A stretch of 64,000 bases of DNA, taken from assembly GCF_902459665.1 (NCBI RefSeq), contig NZ_CABPSL010000002.1, positions 62,001 to 126,000 of the forward strand, given 5' to 3'. Positions 1-10,137 of the stretch are shown here, piece after piece (positions within the stretch are counted from its first letter, which is position 1; each line of letters starts with the position of its first letter). The notes under the pieces are model-generated. The model did no database searches. It was not told where the DNA came from and worked only from the letters and a program-made list of their open reading frames with translations. The translations under genes and the position numbers were made by a program. Source of the stretch: Pandoraea cepalis. Its GTDB lineage: Bacteria > Pseudomonadota > Gammaproteobacteria > Burkholderiales > Burkholderiaceae.

Positions 1-835
1 GCGCGGCTTCGGCATGGTCTTTCAGAACTACGCGCTGTTTCCGCACATGAGCGTGCTCGATAACGTGGGCTTCGGCCTGCGCATGCGCGGCATGCCGCGT
101 GCGGAGATCGAGAAGCGGGCCCGTGCGGCCTTGCAACTCGTGCAGCTCGTGGGGCACGAGCGCAAGCTGCCGGGCCAGCTCTCCGGCGGGCAGCAGCAGC
201 GCGTGGCCATCGCTCGCGCCATCGTGATCGAGCCGCCCGTCGTGCTGATGGACGAGCCGCTCTCGAACCTCGATGCGAAGTTGCGCATCGAGATGCGCGC
301 CGAGATTCGCCGCATTCACGGCGAACTCGACCGCGCCACGATCTACGTGACGCACGATCAGGACGAAGCGCTCTCGATGGCCGATCGCATCGTGGTGATG
401 AAGGAAGGCGTCGTGCAGCAGATCGGTGTGCCGCGCGATGTTTATTGCCGTCCGCGCAATCTGCATGTGGCGCGCTTCATGGGCTATCGCAACGTGTTCG
501 ACGTGTCGATCACGTCGGCGCAGGGCGATCGCGCCCGTGTGTCGAGCGGTGGTGCGTCGTTCGACGGCGTGCTCATGGAGTCGCCCGGCAGCGAGGGCAA
601 GGTCAGCGTGGCGATTCGTCCCGACGATTTCGAGCGTGCACAGGCCGCCAATGACAACGCGTTCGATACGGTCGTGGAGACCGTCGAATACGGTGGCCGA
701 GATTCGTTGTTGCGGGTGGCGTCGCCCTTTGGTCCGTTGTATGCGCGCCTGCCCGGCGACTATGCCGTGGGTGAGCGCGTGCCACTTTGCGTGCCGGTCG
801 AGCGCACGCTCGTCTACGCCGGAGAGCGCGCATGA
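1..835 (+). CDS. ABC transporter ATP-binding protein, PotA type (5' partial)
   Basis: Cytoplasmic ATPase of an importer; the reading frame is open to the left edge, so the N-terminus with Walker A lies outside the window. Visible in order are the Q-loop ([11 protein letters not shown], the first residues seen), the LSGGQQQR signature, Walker B (VVLMDEP), the D-loop (SNLDAK), the switch histidine (VTHD) and a C-terminal TOBE-like domain from about residue 170. The TOBE domain is typical of polyamine, Fe3+, 2-aminoethylphosphonate and sulfate importers. The stop overlaps the start of the next permease gene (ATGA), so the three genes form one operon. The substrate-binding protein is presumably upstream, so the substrate cannot be named. 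Confidence 0.9.
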   Translation, partial: RGFGMVFQNYALFPHMSVLDNVGFGLRMRGMPRAEIEKRARAALQLVQLVGHERKLPGQLSGGQQQRVAIARAIVIEPPVVLMDEPLSNLDAKLRIEMRAEIRRIHGELDRATIYVTHDQDEALSMADRIVVMKEGVVQQIGVPRDVYCRPRNLHVARFMGYRNVFDVSITSAQGDRARVSSGGASFDGVLMESPGSEGKVSVAIRPDDFERAQAANDNAFDTVVETVEYGGRDSLLRVASPFGPLYARLPGDYAVGERVPLCVPVERTLVYAGERA

Positions 836-1716
836 GTGCCGCCGCGTCCTCCCCGTCGCTCACGCCGGCCGCGCGCTTCGACGGCCGTGGCTGGCTCGTG
901 GCCCCGGCGCTCGTGTGCCTGCTCGCGATGTTCGTGTACCCGTTCGCCTACGGCCTGTTCCTGTCCTTCCAGCCGATGGAGGGCGGCGTCTTCGCGAACT
1001 ACGTGAAGTTCTTCACCGACCCGACGCTGTGGCCGACGGTGCTCATCACGCTTAAGCTCGCCGTGCCGGCCACGTTGATCAACGTCGGCGCGTCGATTCC
1101 GGCGGCGTTCGCGCTGCGCAAGAGCACGCGTGCGTCGAAGTTCGTGACGATGCTGCTCGTTGTGCCCGTCACGCTCGGCACGGTGCTGATCGCCGACGGC
1201 ATGCTGACGTACTATGGACCGAACGGCTGGTTCCCGCAGGCATTGCATGCGCTGCATCTCTACAGCGACGAAGTCCGCCTGACGCACAACTATTGGGGCG
1301 TGTTGATCTCGCTGGTGATTTCCGGTTTCCCGTTCGCGTTCCTGCTGATTCTGTCGTACGTAACGGGTATCGATCCGACGCTCGCGCGTGCGGCCGGCAC
1401 GCTTGGCGCCGGGCCGTGGCAACAGTTCCGGCTGATCTATTTGCCGCTGCTGGTGCCGGGATTGACGATGGCGGCGTGCCTGTCGTTCGTGCAGGCGTTC
1501 TCGGTGTTCCCGTCGGCGGTGCTGCTCGGAGTGCCGGCCGGGGCCACACGCGTGGTGTCGATCGCAGCGTATGAAGCCGCGTTCGAGAGCTACGACTACT
1601 CGCTGGCGTCGTGCGTGGCGATCGTGATGGGCTTCGTGCAGTTGCTGATCGTGGCAGGGATGCTCGGCGCGCGCCGGGCCTTCTATAGCGGTCCGACCAC
1701 GGGAGGCAAGGGATGA
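832..1716 (+). CDS. ABC transporter permease, PotB type
   Basis: A 294-aa inner-membrane permease with about six hydrophobic segments and the binding-protein-dependent transport loop (EAA-like, around ARAAGTLGAGPWQQFRLIYLPLLVPG). It forms the channel with the second permease that follows. The start at 832 was chosen because the ATG overlaps the ATPase stop; the frame is open further upstream, but that part lies inside the ATPase gene. Stop and next start overlap by 4 nt, indicating translational coupling. The family serves polyamine, 2-aminoethylphosphonate or iron uptake; the substrate is not resolved from sequence. Confidence 0.85.
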   Translation: MSAAASSPSLTPAARFDGRGWLVAPALVCLLAMFVYPFAYGLFLSFQPMEGGVFANYVKFFTDPTLWPTVLITLKLAVPATLINVGASIPAAFALRKSTRASKFVTMLLVVPVTLGTVLIADGMLTYYGPNGWFPQALHALHLYSDEVRLTHNYWGVLISLVISGFPFAFLLILSYVTGIDPTLARAAGTLGAGPWQQFRLIYLPLLVPGLTMAACLSFVQAFSVFPSAVLLGVPAGATRVVSIAAYEAAFESYDYSLASCVAIVMGFVQLLIVAGMLGARRAFYSGPTTGGKG

Positions 1717-2669
1717 GCGCCACCAACAAGCATTTGGCCGGAACCCTGGCCGCGCAAAACGGAGATTTCATGACCACGCCTTCGCCCGTGAGTTCGCTGG
1801 CGGCTGCCCCCACGACCCGACGCAAGATGCGCCGTGAAGGACCGGGCTCGCGTCTGTGGCGTGTGCTGGTGTGGGGCGCGATGATCTTCTTCCTCGTGAA
1901 CGTGGGGTTGATGATCGCCACCGTCACGATGAACTCGCTGGCCACCCGCTGGTTTGGCACGCCGCTGCCGCAAGGCTTCACGCTGCATTGGTACGCACAG
2001 GCATGGCGCGATTTCCAGCTTGCCGATGTGTTGTGGGTCACCATGGAGGTCGTGGGTGCGGTCGTGCTGCTGTCGATTGCGCTGGGCGTGCCTGCGGCGT
2101 ATGCGCTGGCGCGTGCGCAGTTCCCCGGCAAGAAGCTCGCGATGCTGGTGTTCCTGCTGCCGTTGATGGTGCCGCCGGTCACCTACGGCATCCCGATGGC
2201 GACGGTGCTCTACAAAGTCGGGCTGGGGGGCACGCTCGCGGGGGTGATTCTCGCGAACCTCGTGCCGTCGCTGCCGTTCGTGATTCTCGTGATGACGCCG
2301 TTCATCGAGCAGATCGATCCGAATCTCGAAGCCGCCGCGCGCATCTTCGGGGCCGACACGCTGAAGTATTTCCGCTACGTGTTGCTGCCGCTGCTGGTGC
2401 CGGGGATTCTCGCGGCCGGGTTGCTGGTGCTCGTACGCACCATCGGCATGTTCGAGCTGACGTTCTTCACGGCGGGTCCCGACACGCAGACGCTCGTCGT
2501 CGCGCTGTACTACGCGGTGTTCTCGACCGGTGTGCGGGCGCCGCAGTCGATCGACGCCATGGCCATGATCTACATGGCGATCACGCTGTTGTGGGTGCTC
2601 ATCGCGCTGCAATTCGTGAGTCCGACGCAGCTCGTGAGCCGCGTCAAGGAAGCGCCGAAGGGCGAGTAG
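1713..2669 (+). CDS. ABC transporter permease, PotC type
   Basis: A 318-aa second permease of the importer. It has a basic N-terminal tail of about 45 residues, then about six membrane segments and the conserved loop EAAARIFGADTLKYFRYVLLPLLVPG. The start at 1713 has a strong GGAGG six bases upstream and overlaps the previous stop. A second in-frame ATG at 1770 also has a GGAG, so a 299-aa form is possible. It is the last gene of the operon; about 215 bases without a recognised gene follow before the next start. Confidence 0.85.
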   Translation: MSATNKHLAGTLAAQNGDFMTTPSPVSSLAAAPTTRRKMRREGPGSRLWRVLVWGAMIFFLVNVGLMIATVTMNSLATRWFGTPLPQGFTLHWYAQAWRDFQLADVLWVTMEVVGAVVLLSIALGVPAAYALARAQFPGKKLAMLVFLLPLMVPPVTYGIPMATVLYKVGLGGTLAGVILANLVPSLPFVILVMTPFIEQIDPNLEAAARIFGADTLKYFRYVLLPLLVPGILAAGLLVLVRTIGMFELTFFTAGPDTQTLVVALYYAVFSTGVRAPQSIDAMAMIYMAITLLWVLIALQFVSPTQLVSRVKEAPKGE

Positions 2670-2885
2670 GTCGCAGGGGTGCCGCCGTCGCCTTGGGAGG
2701 GTCCGGGGGGATGTGCGGCACTTGCCGCTTCCGCTGCCATGGCATTGCCGTCCCCCGCTGTTCTCTCCTTCGCTCCGCGCTGCATTGCGGCGCACAAAAA
2801 AATCGCTGACATCGGACGGAATAAAGCGTCGCGACCGGACGTTCTGAGAGTGTCGTCCCCGACATTTCATTCAGGAGCCAATGTC

Positions 2886-3278
2886 ATGAACCAACGTCAA
2901 TCGATGTCCTCCGTTCTCACCGCACTCGTGGCGGCCGCCGGCCTGTTCGCCGCTGCCGCTGCCCATGCCGAAGCCCCGCTCAAGGCGATGGGCGGCATGA
3001 TGGTCGATAGCCAGAACCGTACCGTCTACACGTTCGACAAAGATGTGGCCGGCAGCGGCAAGAGCACCTGTAACGGCCCGTGCGCCGATGCCTGGCCGCC
3101 CGTGATGGCCGCGCCCGGAGCGAAGGCCGAGGGCGATTACACCGTCGTGACGCGCGACGACGGCACGATGCAATGGGCTTACAAGGGCAAGCCGATGTAT
3201 CGCTTCTCGAAGGACACCGCCCAGGGCGACATGAAGGGCAACGGCTTCAAGGACGTGTGGCACGTGGTCAAGCCCTGA
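2886..3278 (+). CDS. Secreted COG4315 repeat protein (PF03640-like)
   Basis: A 130-aa exported protein of unknown biochemical role. The N-terminus is a signal peptide (hydrophobic AlaLeu-rich segment ending AAAAHAEA). The mature part carries two copies of the family pattern, around TVYTFDKD and PMYRFSKD, and the conserved CNGPCADAWPP cysteine pair. The start at 2886 has AGGAG eight bases upstream; a longer open frame upstream has no such site. The family often sits next to ECF sigma/anti-sigma genes, as here, so it may belong to the envelope-stress module that follows. That link is inference. Confidence 0.8.
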   Translation: MNQRQSMSSVLTALVAAAGLFAAAAAHAEAPLKAMGGMMVDSQNRTVYTFDKDVAGSGKSTCNGPCADAWPPVMAAPGAKAEGDYTVVTRDDGTMQWAYKGKPMYRFSKDTAQGDMKGNGFKDVWHVVKP

Positions 3279-3366
3279 GCGGGAGCGCACGCAGATCCGA
3301 CGGGGAGTGCAGGGTGTTGGCGGTCTGGCCGGCCACGCGACGTAGTGCAAAGTCGCGGCGGCTCAG

Positions 3367-3372
3367 TATAAT
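3367..3372 (+). promoter_or_regulatory. Consensus -10 box upstream of ECF sigma gene
   Basis: A perfect TATAAT stands 83 bases before the sigma-factor start. No good -35 lies 17 bases upstream (AGTGCA there), so this is a partial promoter match only. Confidence 0.35.
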
Positions 3373-3454
3373 TTCGCGGCAAGCGTCGGCGGTCGTCGCC
3401 GGCGCTGCTTCGGACTGGCTTGACGCCAGGCACCCTCCGCCAGGACATTTGCCG

Positions 3455-4018
3455 ATGACCGGTCAGGATTTGCCCAGCTTGCTCCCTGGCTTGCTGCCGC
3501 GCCTCTGGGCGTTCGCCCTGCGCATTACGGGCGATCGCCACGATGCCGAGGATCTCGTGCAACGTGCCTGCCTGCACGCGCTTGAGCGCGTGCATCAGTG
3601 GCAGCCGGGCACCTCGGCGTTGAGCTGGATGTACCGCATCGTGCACACCACGTGGATCAACGAGATCCGTGCGCGTCGTGTCCGCTCGCGCGGCAGCCTG
3701 GCCTGGGACGATGCCGACGTCGAGGCGATTCCCGATCTTCAGGCGTCCACGCCCGAAGACCTGGCCAGTTACCACCAGGTGTTCGGCGCCGTCGACCGTC
3801 TGCCCGAAGCGCAGCGGCTCGTGGTGCTGCTCGTCGCCGTCGAAGGGCTGAGCTACCAGGAGGCCGCGCTGGTGCTCGACGTGCCCATCGGTACGGTCAT
3901 GAGCCGCTTGTCTCGCGCACGCCGAACCGTCGGCGACCAGTTCCGTCCATCCAGGGGGCAACCCCGCCGTGCCGACAACGTCGGCCCTGACGCCGGCGCA
4001 CGTGAGGAGGATGCGTGA
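3455..4018 (+). CDS. ECF-type RNA polymerase sigma factor
   Basis: A 187-aa extracytoplasmic-function sigma factor. Region 2 is visible as HDAEDLVQRACLHALERVHQW followed by SALSWMYRIVHTTWINEIRARR (-10 recognition helix). Region 4 is LPEAQRLVVLLVAVEGLSYQEAALVLDVPIGTVMSRLSRARR, the -35 binding helix-turn-helix. The start at 3455 was chosen because the protein from this ATG matches the family length; the open frame extends upstream into non-family sequence. The stop TGA shares its A with the anti-sigma ATG at 4018, a typical coupled pair. Its target promoters, possibly including its own operon, cannot be defined here. Confidence 0.9.
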   Translation: MTGQDLPSLLPGLLPRLWAFALRITGDRHDAEDLVQRACLHALERVHQWQPGTSALSWMYRIVHTTWINEIRARRVRSRGSLAWDDADVEAIPDLQASTPEDLASYHQVFGAVDRLPEAQRLVVLLVAVEGLSYQEAALVLDVPIGTVMSRLSRARRTVGDQFRPSRGQPRRADNVGPDAGAREEDA

Positions 4019-5013
4019 TGAACGAAGACGATATCCGCCTGCTCGCGTACGTCGACGACACACTTCCCGCTGCCGAGCGGGCCGAGGTCGAAGCGGCCAT
4101 CGGCGCGTCGCCCGAATTGGCCGACGCGGTCGAGGCGTTGCGCGCGTCGCGCCTGCCGTATCGGGAGACGTTCGCCGCACAAGTGATCCCGCCCGTGCCT
4201 GCCAGCCTGAGCGCCCATCTCGATGCATTGCTGCGTGCGCATGCGCAGCGGCAGACGCCGACGCCGCAAGACGGTGCCGATGCCACGAAGCCGTTGAGCT
4301 CGGCGTCGCCCGTCGCGTCCGTATCCGTCGATGCATCCCTTGGTCCGCCCGCGGCGAACGATGCGCCCGCCGCCCGCCGCGTGCGCGCGGGGTGGCTGCT
4401 CGCTGCATTTGCCGCTGGCGTAGCGGTCACCGCCATCACCTTGCCGTGGTTGCCGGGCGCGCTGAACCGCTTGGGCGCGGGGGGCGGGGGACTCATGACG
4501 GCTTCGGTAACGGCGCCGCCGAAGTCGCCGCAAGGCACGACGTGGGTGCGCGCGGCCGCCGAATACCAGCAGCTCTATGTGCGCGACACGATCGCGTCCG
4601 TACGGGTGGACGATGGCGACATCGCACGCACCGTCAGCGATATTCGGCACGACGACAAGCTCGATATCAGCGTTCCCGACCTGCGTGCACAGGGGCTGAC
4701 GTTCAAGGGCGTGCAACGCCTGCGCTGGCAGGATCGAACGCTGGTGCAGATGGTGTACCTGCCGGAGACGGGCGACCCCGTCGCCCTGTGCGTGGTGCGC
4801 GACCCGCGTCCGGATCAGGACGTGGCGGAGCAGAAGATCGACCGGATGGGCGTGGTGACGTGGCGCAAGGGACAGATCGGCTACGCGCTGATCGGTGCGC
4901 CGGGTTCGATCAATCTGAAGGCGGTGGCGAAGGGGCTGGCGCAGGGACAGGTCACGCCACTGTATGGTCTGGTGACGCCGCCGGCGCTTGCGCGAGGGGA
5001 TGTGGCGTCGTAG
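4018..5013 (+). CDS. Anti-sigma factor, membrane-anchored
   Basis: A 331-aa predicted anti-sigma factor. The cytoplasmic N-terminus (MNEDDIRLLAYVDDTLPAAERAEVEAAI) is the usual sigma-binding helix region, followed by a Pro/Ala-rich linker. One membrane segment lies around residues 122-145 (AGWLLAAFAAGVAVTAITLPWL). The C-terminal sensor part is periplasmic. It lacks the HxxxCxxC zinc motif of ZAS anti-sigmas. GAGGAGG seven bases upstream supports the ATG at 4018; a GTG directly before it (4015) is also possible. It overlaps the sigma gene by one base. The signal it senses is unknown. Confidence 0.8.
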   Translation: MNEDDIRLLAYVDDTLPAAERAEVEAAIGASPELADAVEALRASRLPYRETFAAQVIPPVPASLSAHLDALLRAHAQRQTPTPQDGADATKPLSSASPVASVSVDASLGPPAANDAPAARRVRAGWLLAAFAAGVAVTAITLPWLPGALNRLGAGGGGLMTASVTAPPKSPQGTTWVRAAAEYQQLYVRDTIASVRVDDGDIARTVSDIRHDDKLDISVPDLRAQGLTFKGVQRLRWQDRTLVQMVYLPETGDPVALCVVRDPRPDQDVAEQKIDRMGVVTWRKGQIGYALIGAPGSINLKAVAKGLAQGQVTPLYGLVTPPALARGDVAS

Positions 5014-5043
5014 CCGCGACCGCTGCCCTGTATCCAAGACAAA

Positions 5044-5071
5044 ACGCCCTCGGATCGAAATCCGAAGGCGT
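5044..5071. terminator. Bidirectional terminator between convergent genes
   Basis: Inverted repeat CGCCcTCGGAT, loop CGAA, ATCCGAaGGCG, flanked by an A run on the left and TTT on the right. It lies between the anti-sigma gene (plus) and the aldehyde dehydrogenase gene (minus), so it can serve both. Confidence 0.75.
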
Positions 5072-5115
5072 TTGTCGTTGCGGCAATGTCGTTCGCTACG
5101 TGTTGAGCCTGCGTG

Positions 5116-6690
5116 TCATGCCTGCGACATCTCACCGTCGCGAAGTCGCCACAGGCCGAGCGGATTGGCTTCCTGCAGGGCTTCGGGCAACAGCGTGTCG
5201 GGCAGATCCTGATAGCAGACCGGACGCAGGAACCGATCGATGGCCGTGGCGCCCACCGACGTGAACATGGCGTTCGACGTCGCCGGGAACGGACCGCCGT
5301 GGACCATCGCATGACACACCTCGACGCCGGTCGGGAAGCCGTTGGCGAGAATGCGTCCGGCGCGACGCTCCAGACTCGGCAGCAAGCGGCGCGCTGCCTC
5401 GGTATCGCCGGCGTCGAGTTGCAGCGTCGCTGTGAGCTGTCCTTCCAGACGCTCGGTGATCGCGATCATCTCTTCGACGGTATCGCAGGCAATCACGACC
5501 GATGCCGGGCCGAAGACTTCCTCATGCAGTGCCGGCGTAGCGAGGAATTCGGCGGCACTCGTGCGGAAGAGCGCGGCCTGGCCCTGGCATGCCCCCCCCG
5601 CCTGACCGCGCGCGAGCAGCGTCACGTTCGGTTCGTCGACCAGTCGCGTCACACCCTTGTCGTACGCCTGATGAATGCCCGGCGTCAGCATCGTGCCGGC
5701 GGCTTTCGCACCGAGCGCTTCAGTAGCCGTGCGGCAGAAGCGCTCGAGCGCGTCGCCCGCGATGCCCAGCACCATCCCCGGGTTGGTGCAGAACTGACCG
5801 ACGCCCATCGTGAGCGAGTCGACGAAACCCTTGGCGATCGCTTCGCCGCGCGCGTTCAGCGCCTCAGGCAGCAAATACACCGGATTGATACTGCTCATTT
5901 CGGCATAGACCGGAATCGGTACGGCACGCGACTGCGCAATGCGCTGCAGCGCGAGGCCGCCGGTGCGCGAACCGGTAAAGCCCACGGCGGCAATCGCCGG
6001 ATGCGCGACGAGCGCCTCGCCCACGGCGCGTTCGCCCACGAGCAGCGATAACACCCCTTCCGGCAGGCCAAGTGCCTGCACCGCTGAGCGGATGGCGCGC
6101 GCCACGAGTTCCGACGTTCCCAGGTGTGCCGAATGTGCCTTGACGATCACCGGGCAACCCGCGGCAAACGCTGATGCCGTGTCGCCGCCCGCCACCGAAA
6201 ACGCCAGCGGGAAGTTGCTCGCGCCGAACACGGCCACGGGACCGAGACCGATCTTGGCCAGACGCAAGTCGCTGCGCGGCAGCGGCTCGCGCGCCGGCTG
6301 CGCCGGGTCGACGGTGGCGTCGAGGAAGTGGCCGTCACGCACCACGCGGGCGAACATGCGCAGTTGGCCAACAGTGCGCCCACGCTCGCCTTGCAGGCGG
6401 GCGGCAGGCAGTCCGGTCTCGGCGTGAGCACGCTCGATGAGCGCGTCGCCCAGATCGAGAATGGCCTGTGCGACGGCCTCCAGGAACTCGGCCCGCTTGG
6501 CGAGCGGCAACGCGCGGAACGGGTCGAACGCGGCGCGAGCCAGCGCGCAAGCGCGTTCGACGTCTTGCGCGTTGCCCGCGCCGAACGCCGGCGTCAGCCG
6601 CTCGCCGCGCGACGGGTCGAACGCTTCGAGCGTTCCCGCGCTGCCCCGCACGTCGGCGTGGCCGATCAACATCTCACCGGTAATTTGCAT
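5116..6690 (-). CDS. 2-oxoglutarate semialdehyde dehydrogenase (NADP+)
   Basis: A 524-aa aldehyde dehydrogenase that oxidises 2,5-dioxopentanoate to 2-oxoglutarate, the last step of the hexarate pathway. It shows the KGSADH-type features: the substrate-site glutamate in YAEMSSINP and the catalytic cysteine in GQFCTNPG, preceded by the nucleotide-binding fold ([23 protein letters not shown]). Length matches the approximately 525-aa KGSADH branch rather than the 480-aa succinate semialdehyde enzymes. It lies 11 bases after kdgD, whose product is its substrate, which strongly supports this role. NADP preference is inferred from family. Confidence 0.88.
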   Translation of the reverse strand: MQITGEMLIGHADVRGSAGTLEAFDPSRGERLTPAFGAGNAQDVERACALARAAFDPFRALPLAKRAEFLEAVAQAILDLGDALIERAHAETGLPAARLQGERGRTVGQLRMFARVVRDGHFLDATVDPAQPAREPLPRSDLRLAKIGLGPVAVFGASNFPLAFSVAGGDTASAFAAGCPVIVKAHSAHLGTSELVARAIRSAVQALGLPEGVLSLLVGERAVGEALVAHPAIAAVGFTGSRTGGLALQRIAQSRAVPIPVYAEMSSINPVYLLPEALNARGEAIAKGFVDSLTMGVGQFCTNPGMVLGIAGDALERFCRTATEALGAKAAGTMLTPGIHQAYDKGVTRLVDEPNVTLLARGQAGGACQGQAALFRTSAAEFLATPALHEEVFGPASVVIACDTVEEMIAITERLEGQLTATLQLDAGDTEAARRLLPSLERRAGRILANGFPTGVEVCHAMVHGGPFPATSNAMFTSVGATAIDRFLRPVCYQDLPDTLLPEALQEANPLGLWRLRDGEMSQA

Positions 6691-6701
6691 GCGTGGGCTC
6701 C

Positions 6702-7613
6702 TTAGCCTTCAACCTTCTTGATCAGCGCGTCGAGCATCTCGAGTTCGTTCGGCAGCAGGTCGGTCAGCGGCGCGCGCACCGGGCCGGCATCGCGACCGAC
6801 GAGCTTCGCGCCCGCCTTGACGATACTCACGGCGTAGCCCGCGCGGCGGTTGCGGATTTCCAGGTACGGCAGGAAGAACGTGTCGAGCAGGCGGCCGATC
6901 GTGGCCTCATCGTTCTCGCACACGGCGTGATAGAACGCCATGGCCGTCTTCGGAATGAAGTTGAAGACCGCCGACGAGTACACCGGCACGCCCAGCGCGC
7001 GGTAGGCGGCGGCATAGACTTCGGCCGTCGGCAGGCCACCCAGATAGGAGAAGCGGTCGCCCATGCGGCGACGGATCTGCACCATGCGTTCGATATCGCC
7101 CACGCCGTCCTTGAAGCCGATCAGGTTCGGGCACGTCTCGGCGAGACGCTCGAGTTGGTCGGCGCCGAGCTTCGAATTGGCACGGTTGTAGACGATCACG
7201 CCGATGTTGACCGAACGGCAGACCTGTTCGACGTGAGCGGCGATCCCGTCCAGGCTCGCTTCGGTCAGGTAGTGGGGCATGAGCAGCACGCCCTTGGCGC
7301 CAAGACGCTCGGCTTCCTGAGCGTATTCGATAGCCAGACGCGTCGGGCCGCCGGCGCCTGCCAGAATCGGCACTTTGCCTGCGCAGGTGTCGACGGCCGT
7401 CTTGATCACGGCGCTGTAATCGCGCGGGGTAAGCGAGAAGAATTCGCCTGTGCCGCCCGCCGCGAAGAGCGCCGTCGCACCGAACGGCGCCAGCCACTCA
7501 AGTCGGGCCGCGTAACCACGCGCATTGAAGTCGCCGTTCGCGTCGAAGTCGGTGACGGGGAAAGACAACAAGCCGTCGGAGACGATCTGCTTGAGTTCTT
7601 GAGGTGCGGTCAT
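6702..7613 (-). CDS. kdgD: 5-dehydro-4-deoxyglucarate dehydratase
   Basis: A 303-aa member of the DapA/NAL aldolase superfamily. It decarboxylates and dehydrates 5-keto-4-deoxy-D-glucarate to 2,5-dioxopentanoate. The Schiff-base lysine is in [10 protein letters not shown], the conserved tyrosine in VIVYNRANS, and the substrate-carboxylate motif is GGTGEFFSL. It is the first gene of a two-gene unit with the semialdehyde dehydrogenase and divergent from garD, which makes its substrate. The shared 377-base upstream region carries two palindromic sites. Confidence 0.93.
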   Translation of the reverse strand: MTAPQELKQIVSDGLLSFPVTDFDANGDFNARGYAARLEWLAPFGATALFAAGGTGEFFSLTPRDYSAVIKTAVDTCAGKVPILAGAGGPTRLAIEYAQEAERLGAKGVLLMPHYLTEASLDGIAAHVEQVCRSVNIGVIVYNRANSKLGADQLERLAETCPNLIGFKDGVGDIERMVQIRRRMGDRFSYLGGLPTAEVYAAAYRALGVPVYSSAVFNFIPKTAMAFYHAVCENDEATIGRLLDTFFLPYLEIRNRRAGYAVSIVKAGAKLVGRDAGPVRAPLTDLLPNELEMLDALIKKVEG

Positions 7614-7689
7614 GTCAAGAGTTCCTGTCGGCCACGGGGCCGGTTTCGATAAGGAAGAAAGAAGCTCAACCAGCGCTCGGCGCTGAGTT

Positions 7690-7703
7690 ATATGTCATCG
7701 TAT
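7690..7703. promoter_or_regulatory. Operator-like palindrome, kdgD side
   Basis: ATATGTCATCGTAT (reverse strand ATACGATGACATAT) fits the degenerate palindrome ATRYGAYGWCRYAT at all 14 positions and is flanked by further dyad bases (TTATA...TATAA). It lies 77 bases upstream of kdgD in the divergent kdgD-garD region. Near-identical elements occur at 7835 and before gudP at 33715. The binding protein is unidentified; a GntR- or LacI-family regulator is likely. Confidence 0.55.
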
Positions 7704-7834
7704 AACATGTAACGAAATCGAACAAGAGGCTGTTGGAAAGAATGGCAGTGGGATTAACCCGTACAAAGCATGGAAGGGGGATTTCCCCGATTTATCCGGC
7801 AGACTTGAGGGGTACGCACAGCGCAAATCTAGAT

Positions 7835-7848
7835 GTATGATGACACAT
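7835..7848. promoter_or_regulatory. Operator-like palindrome, garD side
   Basis: GTATGATGACACAT matches the same palindrome at 13 of 14 positions and lies 143 bases before the garD start. Two spaced copies in one divergent region suggest cooperative control of both transcription units. The rest of the region 7614-7990 shows no gene. Confidence 0.5.
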
Positions 7849-7990
7849 GAGTGGCTGCATGCGCGACGACGTCGAAATTCGACGCCGTTATGCGCGCTGG
7901 CCGAGAGAGTCTCTAGCGTCGATGGTGTATCGCATGTGTGAACCCGTGCAGGCGCCGCATCTCATCGGAAAACAGGAAGGAGTGAGCAAC

Positions 7991-9607
7991 ATGGCATCAA
8001 TGACGGACGCGGGGCGCACGGACGCCGCGGGTGAAGCCGGGTCTGGGACGAAGGACGTGCCGCGCTATATCCGGATGCAACCGGACGACAATGTCGCCAT
8101 TGTCGTGAACGACGGCGGTTTGCCCGCCGGTCGCCGGTTTGCCGACGGGCTCACGCTCGTGGACGCCGTGCCCCAGGGGCATAAGGTCGCGCTGAGCGAT
8201 CTGGCCGAAGGCGCGCCGGTGATTCGCTACGGTGTGGTGATCGGCTATGCGGCGCGCGCGCTGCCCGCGGGCAGCTGGGTCAACGAGCGCAATCTGGTCA
8301 TGCCCGAGGCACCTTCGCTGGATCGCCTGCCGATCAGCACGCGGGTGCCCGCGTCACTGCCGCCGCTCGAGGGCTTCACGTTCCAGGGCTATCGCAACGC
8401 CGACGGCTCGGTCGGTACCCGCAACATTCTGGCGATCACGACCACGGTGCAGTGCGTGGCCGGCGTGGTCGAATTTGCCGTCAAGCGGATCAAGGAGACG
8501 TTGCTGCCTCAGTATCCGAACGTCGACGACGTTGTCGGGCTGGAACACACCTACGGCTGCGGCGTGGCCATCGATGCGCCGGACGCCGACGTGCCGATCC
8601 GCACGCTGCGCAACATCTCCACGAACCCGAATTTCGGCGGCGAAGTGATGGTCGTGAGTCTCGGTTGCGAGAAGCTTCAGCCCGAGCGCCTCTTGCCGGC
8701 GGGCAGTATTCCGATCGGCAGCGCCAATGCGGATGGCAAGCCCGATACCGTCTGTCTGCAAGACGACGCGCACGTTGGCTTCCTGTCGATGATCGATTCG
8801 ATCCTGGCAACGGCGCGCACCCATCTGGAGCGGCTCAATGCGCGCCAGCGCGAGACGGTGCCGGCGTCGGAGCTGGTGGTGGGCGTGCAGTGCGGCGGCA
8901 GCGACGCGTTCTCCGGGGTGACGGCGAACCCGGCGGTGGGCTTCGCCACGGATTTGCTCGTGCGAGCGGGCGCGACGGTCATGTTTTCCGAAGTCACCGA
9001 GGTGCGCGACGGGATCGATCAACTCACCTCACGCGCGGCGACCCCGGAAGTGGCCGACGCGATGATTCGCGAGATGGCCTGGTACGACGCCTATCTCGAG
9101 CGCGGCCGTGTCGACCGCAGCGCCAACACCACGCCGGGTAACAAGCGCGGCGGGTTGTCGAACATCGTGGAAAAGGCGATGGGGTCGATCGTGAAGTCCG
9201 GCACGGGGCCGATTCACGGCGTGATCGCGCCGGGGGCCAAGCTCGATCGCTCGCGCCAGCGCGGGCTGATTTACGCCGCCACGCCAGCGAGCGATTTCAT
9301 CTGCGGCACGCTGCAACTCGCGGCGGGAATCAACATGCACGTCTTCACGACCGGACGCGGCACGCCTTACGGGCTGGCCGAGGTGCCCGTCGTCAAGGTG
9401 GCGACGCGCTCCGATCTGGCCCGTCGATGGCATGACCTGATGGATGTCGACGCCGGGCGCATCGCCACGGGCGAAGCCACCATCGAAGACGTCGGCTGGC
9501 AGCTCTTTCACCTGATGCTCGCCGTGGCGAGCGGCGAGAAGACCTGGGCGGAACGCTGGGGCCTGCACAACGCGCTCGTCCTCTTCAACCCGGCGCCCGT
9601 GACCTGA
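7991..9607 (+). CDS. garD: Galactarate dehydratase
   Basis: A 538-aa UxaA-family enzyme that dehydrates meso-galactarate to 5-keto-4-deoxy-D-glucarate. The N-terminal SAF-like domain (about 25-105: [16 protein letters not shown]..., GHKVAL, GVVIGYA) and the large catalytic domain ([47 protein letters not shown]) are both present. Length matches E. coli GarD (about 523 aa). The start at 7991 has GGAAGGAG eight bases upstream; the frame is open back to 7847 but without a site. It is divergent from kdgD, which uses its product. Confidence 0.92.
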   Translation: MASMTDAGRTDAAGEAGSGTKDVPRYIRMQPDDNVAIVVNDGGLPAGRRFADGLTLVDAVPQGHKVALSDLAEGAPVIRYGVVIGYAARALPAGSWVNERNLVMPEAPSLDRLPISTRVPASLPPLEGFTFQGYRNADGSVGTRNILAITTTVQCVAGVVEFAVKRIKETLLPQYPNVDDVVGLEHTYGCGVAIDAPDADVPIRTLRNISTNPNFGGEVMVVSLGCEKLQPERLLPAGSIPIGSANADGKPDTVCLQDDAHVGFLSMIDSILATARTHLERLNARQRETVPASELVVGVQCGGSDAFSGVTANPAVGFATDLLVRAGATVMFSEVTEVRDGIDQLTSRAATPEVADAMIREMAWYDAYLERGRVDRSANTTPGNKRGGLSNIVEKAMGSIVKSGTGPIHGVIAPGAKLDRSRQRGLIYAATPASDFICGTLQLAAGINMHVFTTGRGTPYGLAEVPVVKVATRSDLARRWHDLMDVDAGRIATGEATIEDVGWQLFHLMLAVASGEKTWAERWGLHNALVLFNPAPVT

Positions 9608-9621
9608 CCCGGGGGCGCACT

Positions 9622-10098
9622 TCAGAGATCGGCTGGCGTTTGCGCCAGCCCGAACTCGAGCATGGCCGGGACAAAGCAATGATTGAGCGTGTCGCGCCGC
9701 GAGAGCTTCGCGAGCACATAGCGACGGAACGGCGTGAGCGTGGCCCAGTCGCCCACCGCGGGCGGCAGCAGATCGGCCAGTTCGCACTGCTTGAGCAGTC
9801 CCGGCGGCAACGCGTTCGTATCCTGCCAGGCGGTCGGCGCAGGGTCGACGCTGCGCGCTACCGCTTGCCCGAGATACTGGCTCGCCATCTCGTCGAGACG
9901 CGCGGCAAAGTCCTCGTCGCCGGGCCTGCATGAGGCCAGCGCCTCGCGCGCAGCTTCGGGCAAGCGTTGCCAGTCGGCCAACGATAGATGTTGACCGTTG
10001 CGATCCAGATTGAAGCGAATCGCCATCGTGATGAATGTCAGGTTCTCGCAGGCTTCGATCTCGAAAACGAAGATCGGCAGACGCTGATAAAGATGCAT
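9622..10098 (-). CDS. Nitrate reductase-associated protein (PF09655-like)
   Basis: A 158-aa protein resembling the conserved nitrate-reductase-associated family. Family landmarks seen are FVFEIEACENLTFITMAIRFNLDRNGQHLSLADWQRLP near the N-terminus and FRRYVLAKLSRRDTLNHCFVPAMLEFGL at the C-terminus. Its molecular role is unknown; the name reflects frequent linkage to assimilatory nitrate genes, none of which is in this window. A GGGGAG precedes the ATG at 10098, preferred over an in-frame upstream start at 10137. It is convergent with garD, 14 bases apart. Confidence 0.75.
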   Translation of the reverse strand: MHLYQRLPIFVFEIEACENLTFITMAIRFNLDRNGQHLSLADWQRLPEAAREALASCRPGDEDFAARLDEMASQYLGQAVARSVDPAPTAWQDTNALPPGLLKQCELADLLPPAVGDWATLTPFRRYVLAKLSRRDTLNHCFVPAMLEFGLAQTPADL

Positions 10099-10137
10099 GA
10101 GAGTCACTCCCCGGGGCGCAGCATCGAAAACAATCAT

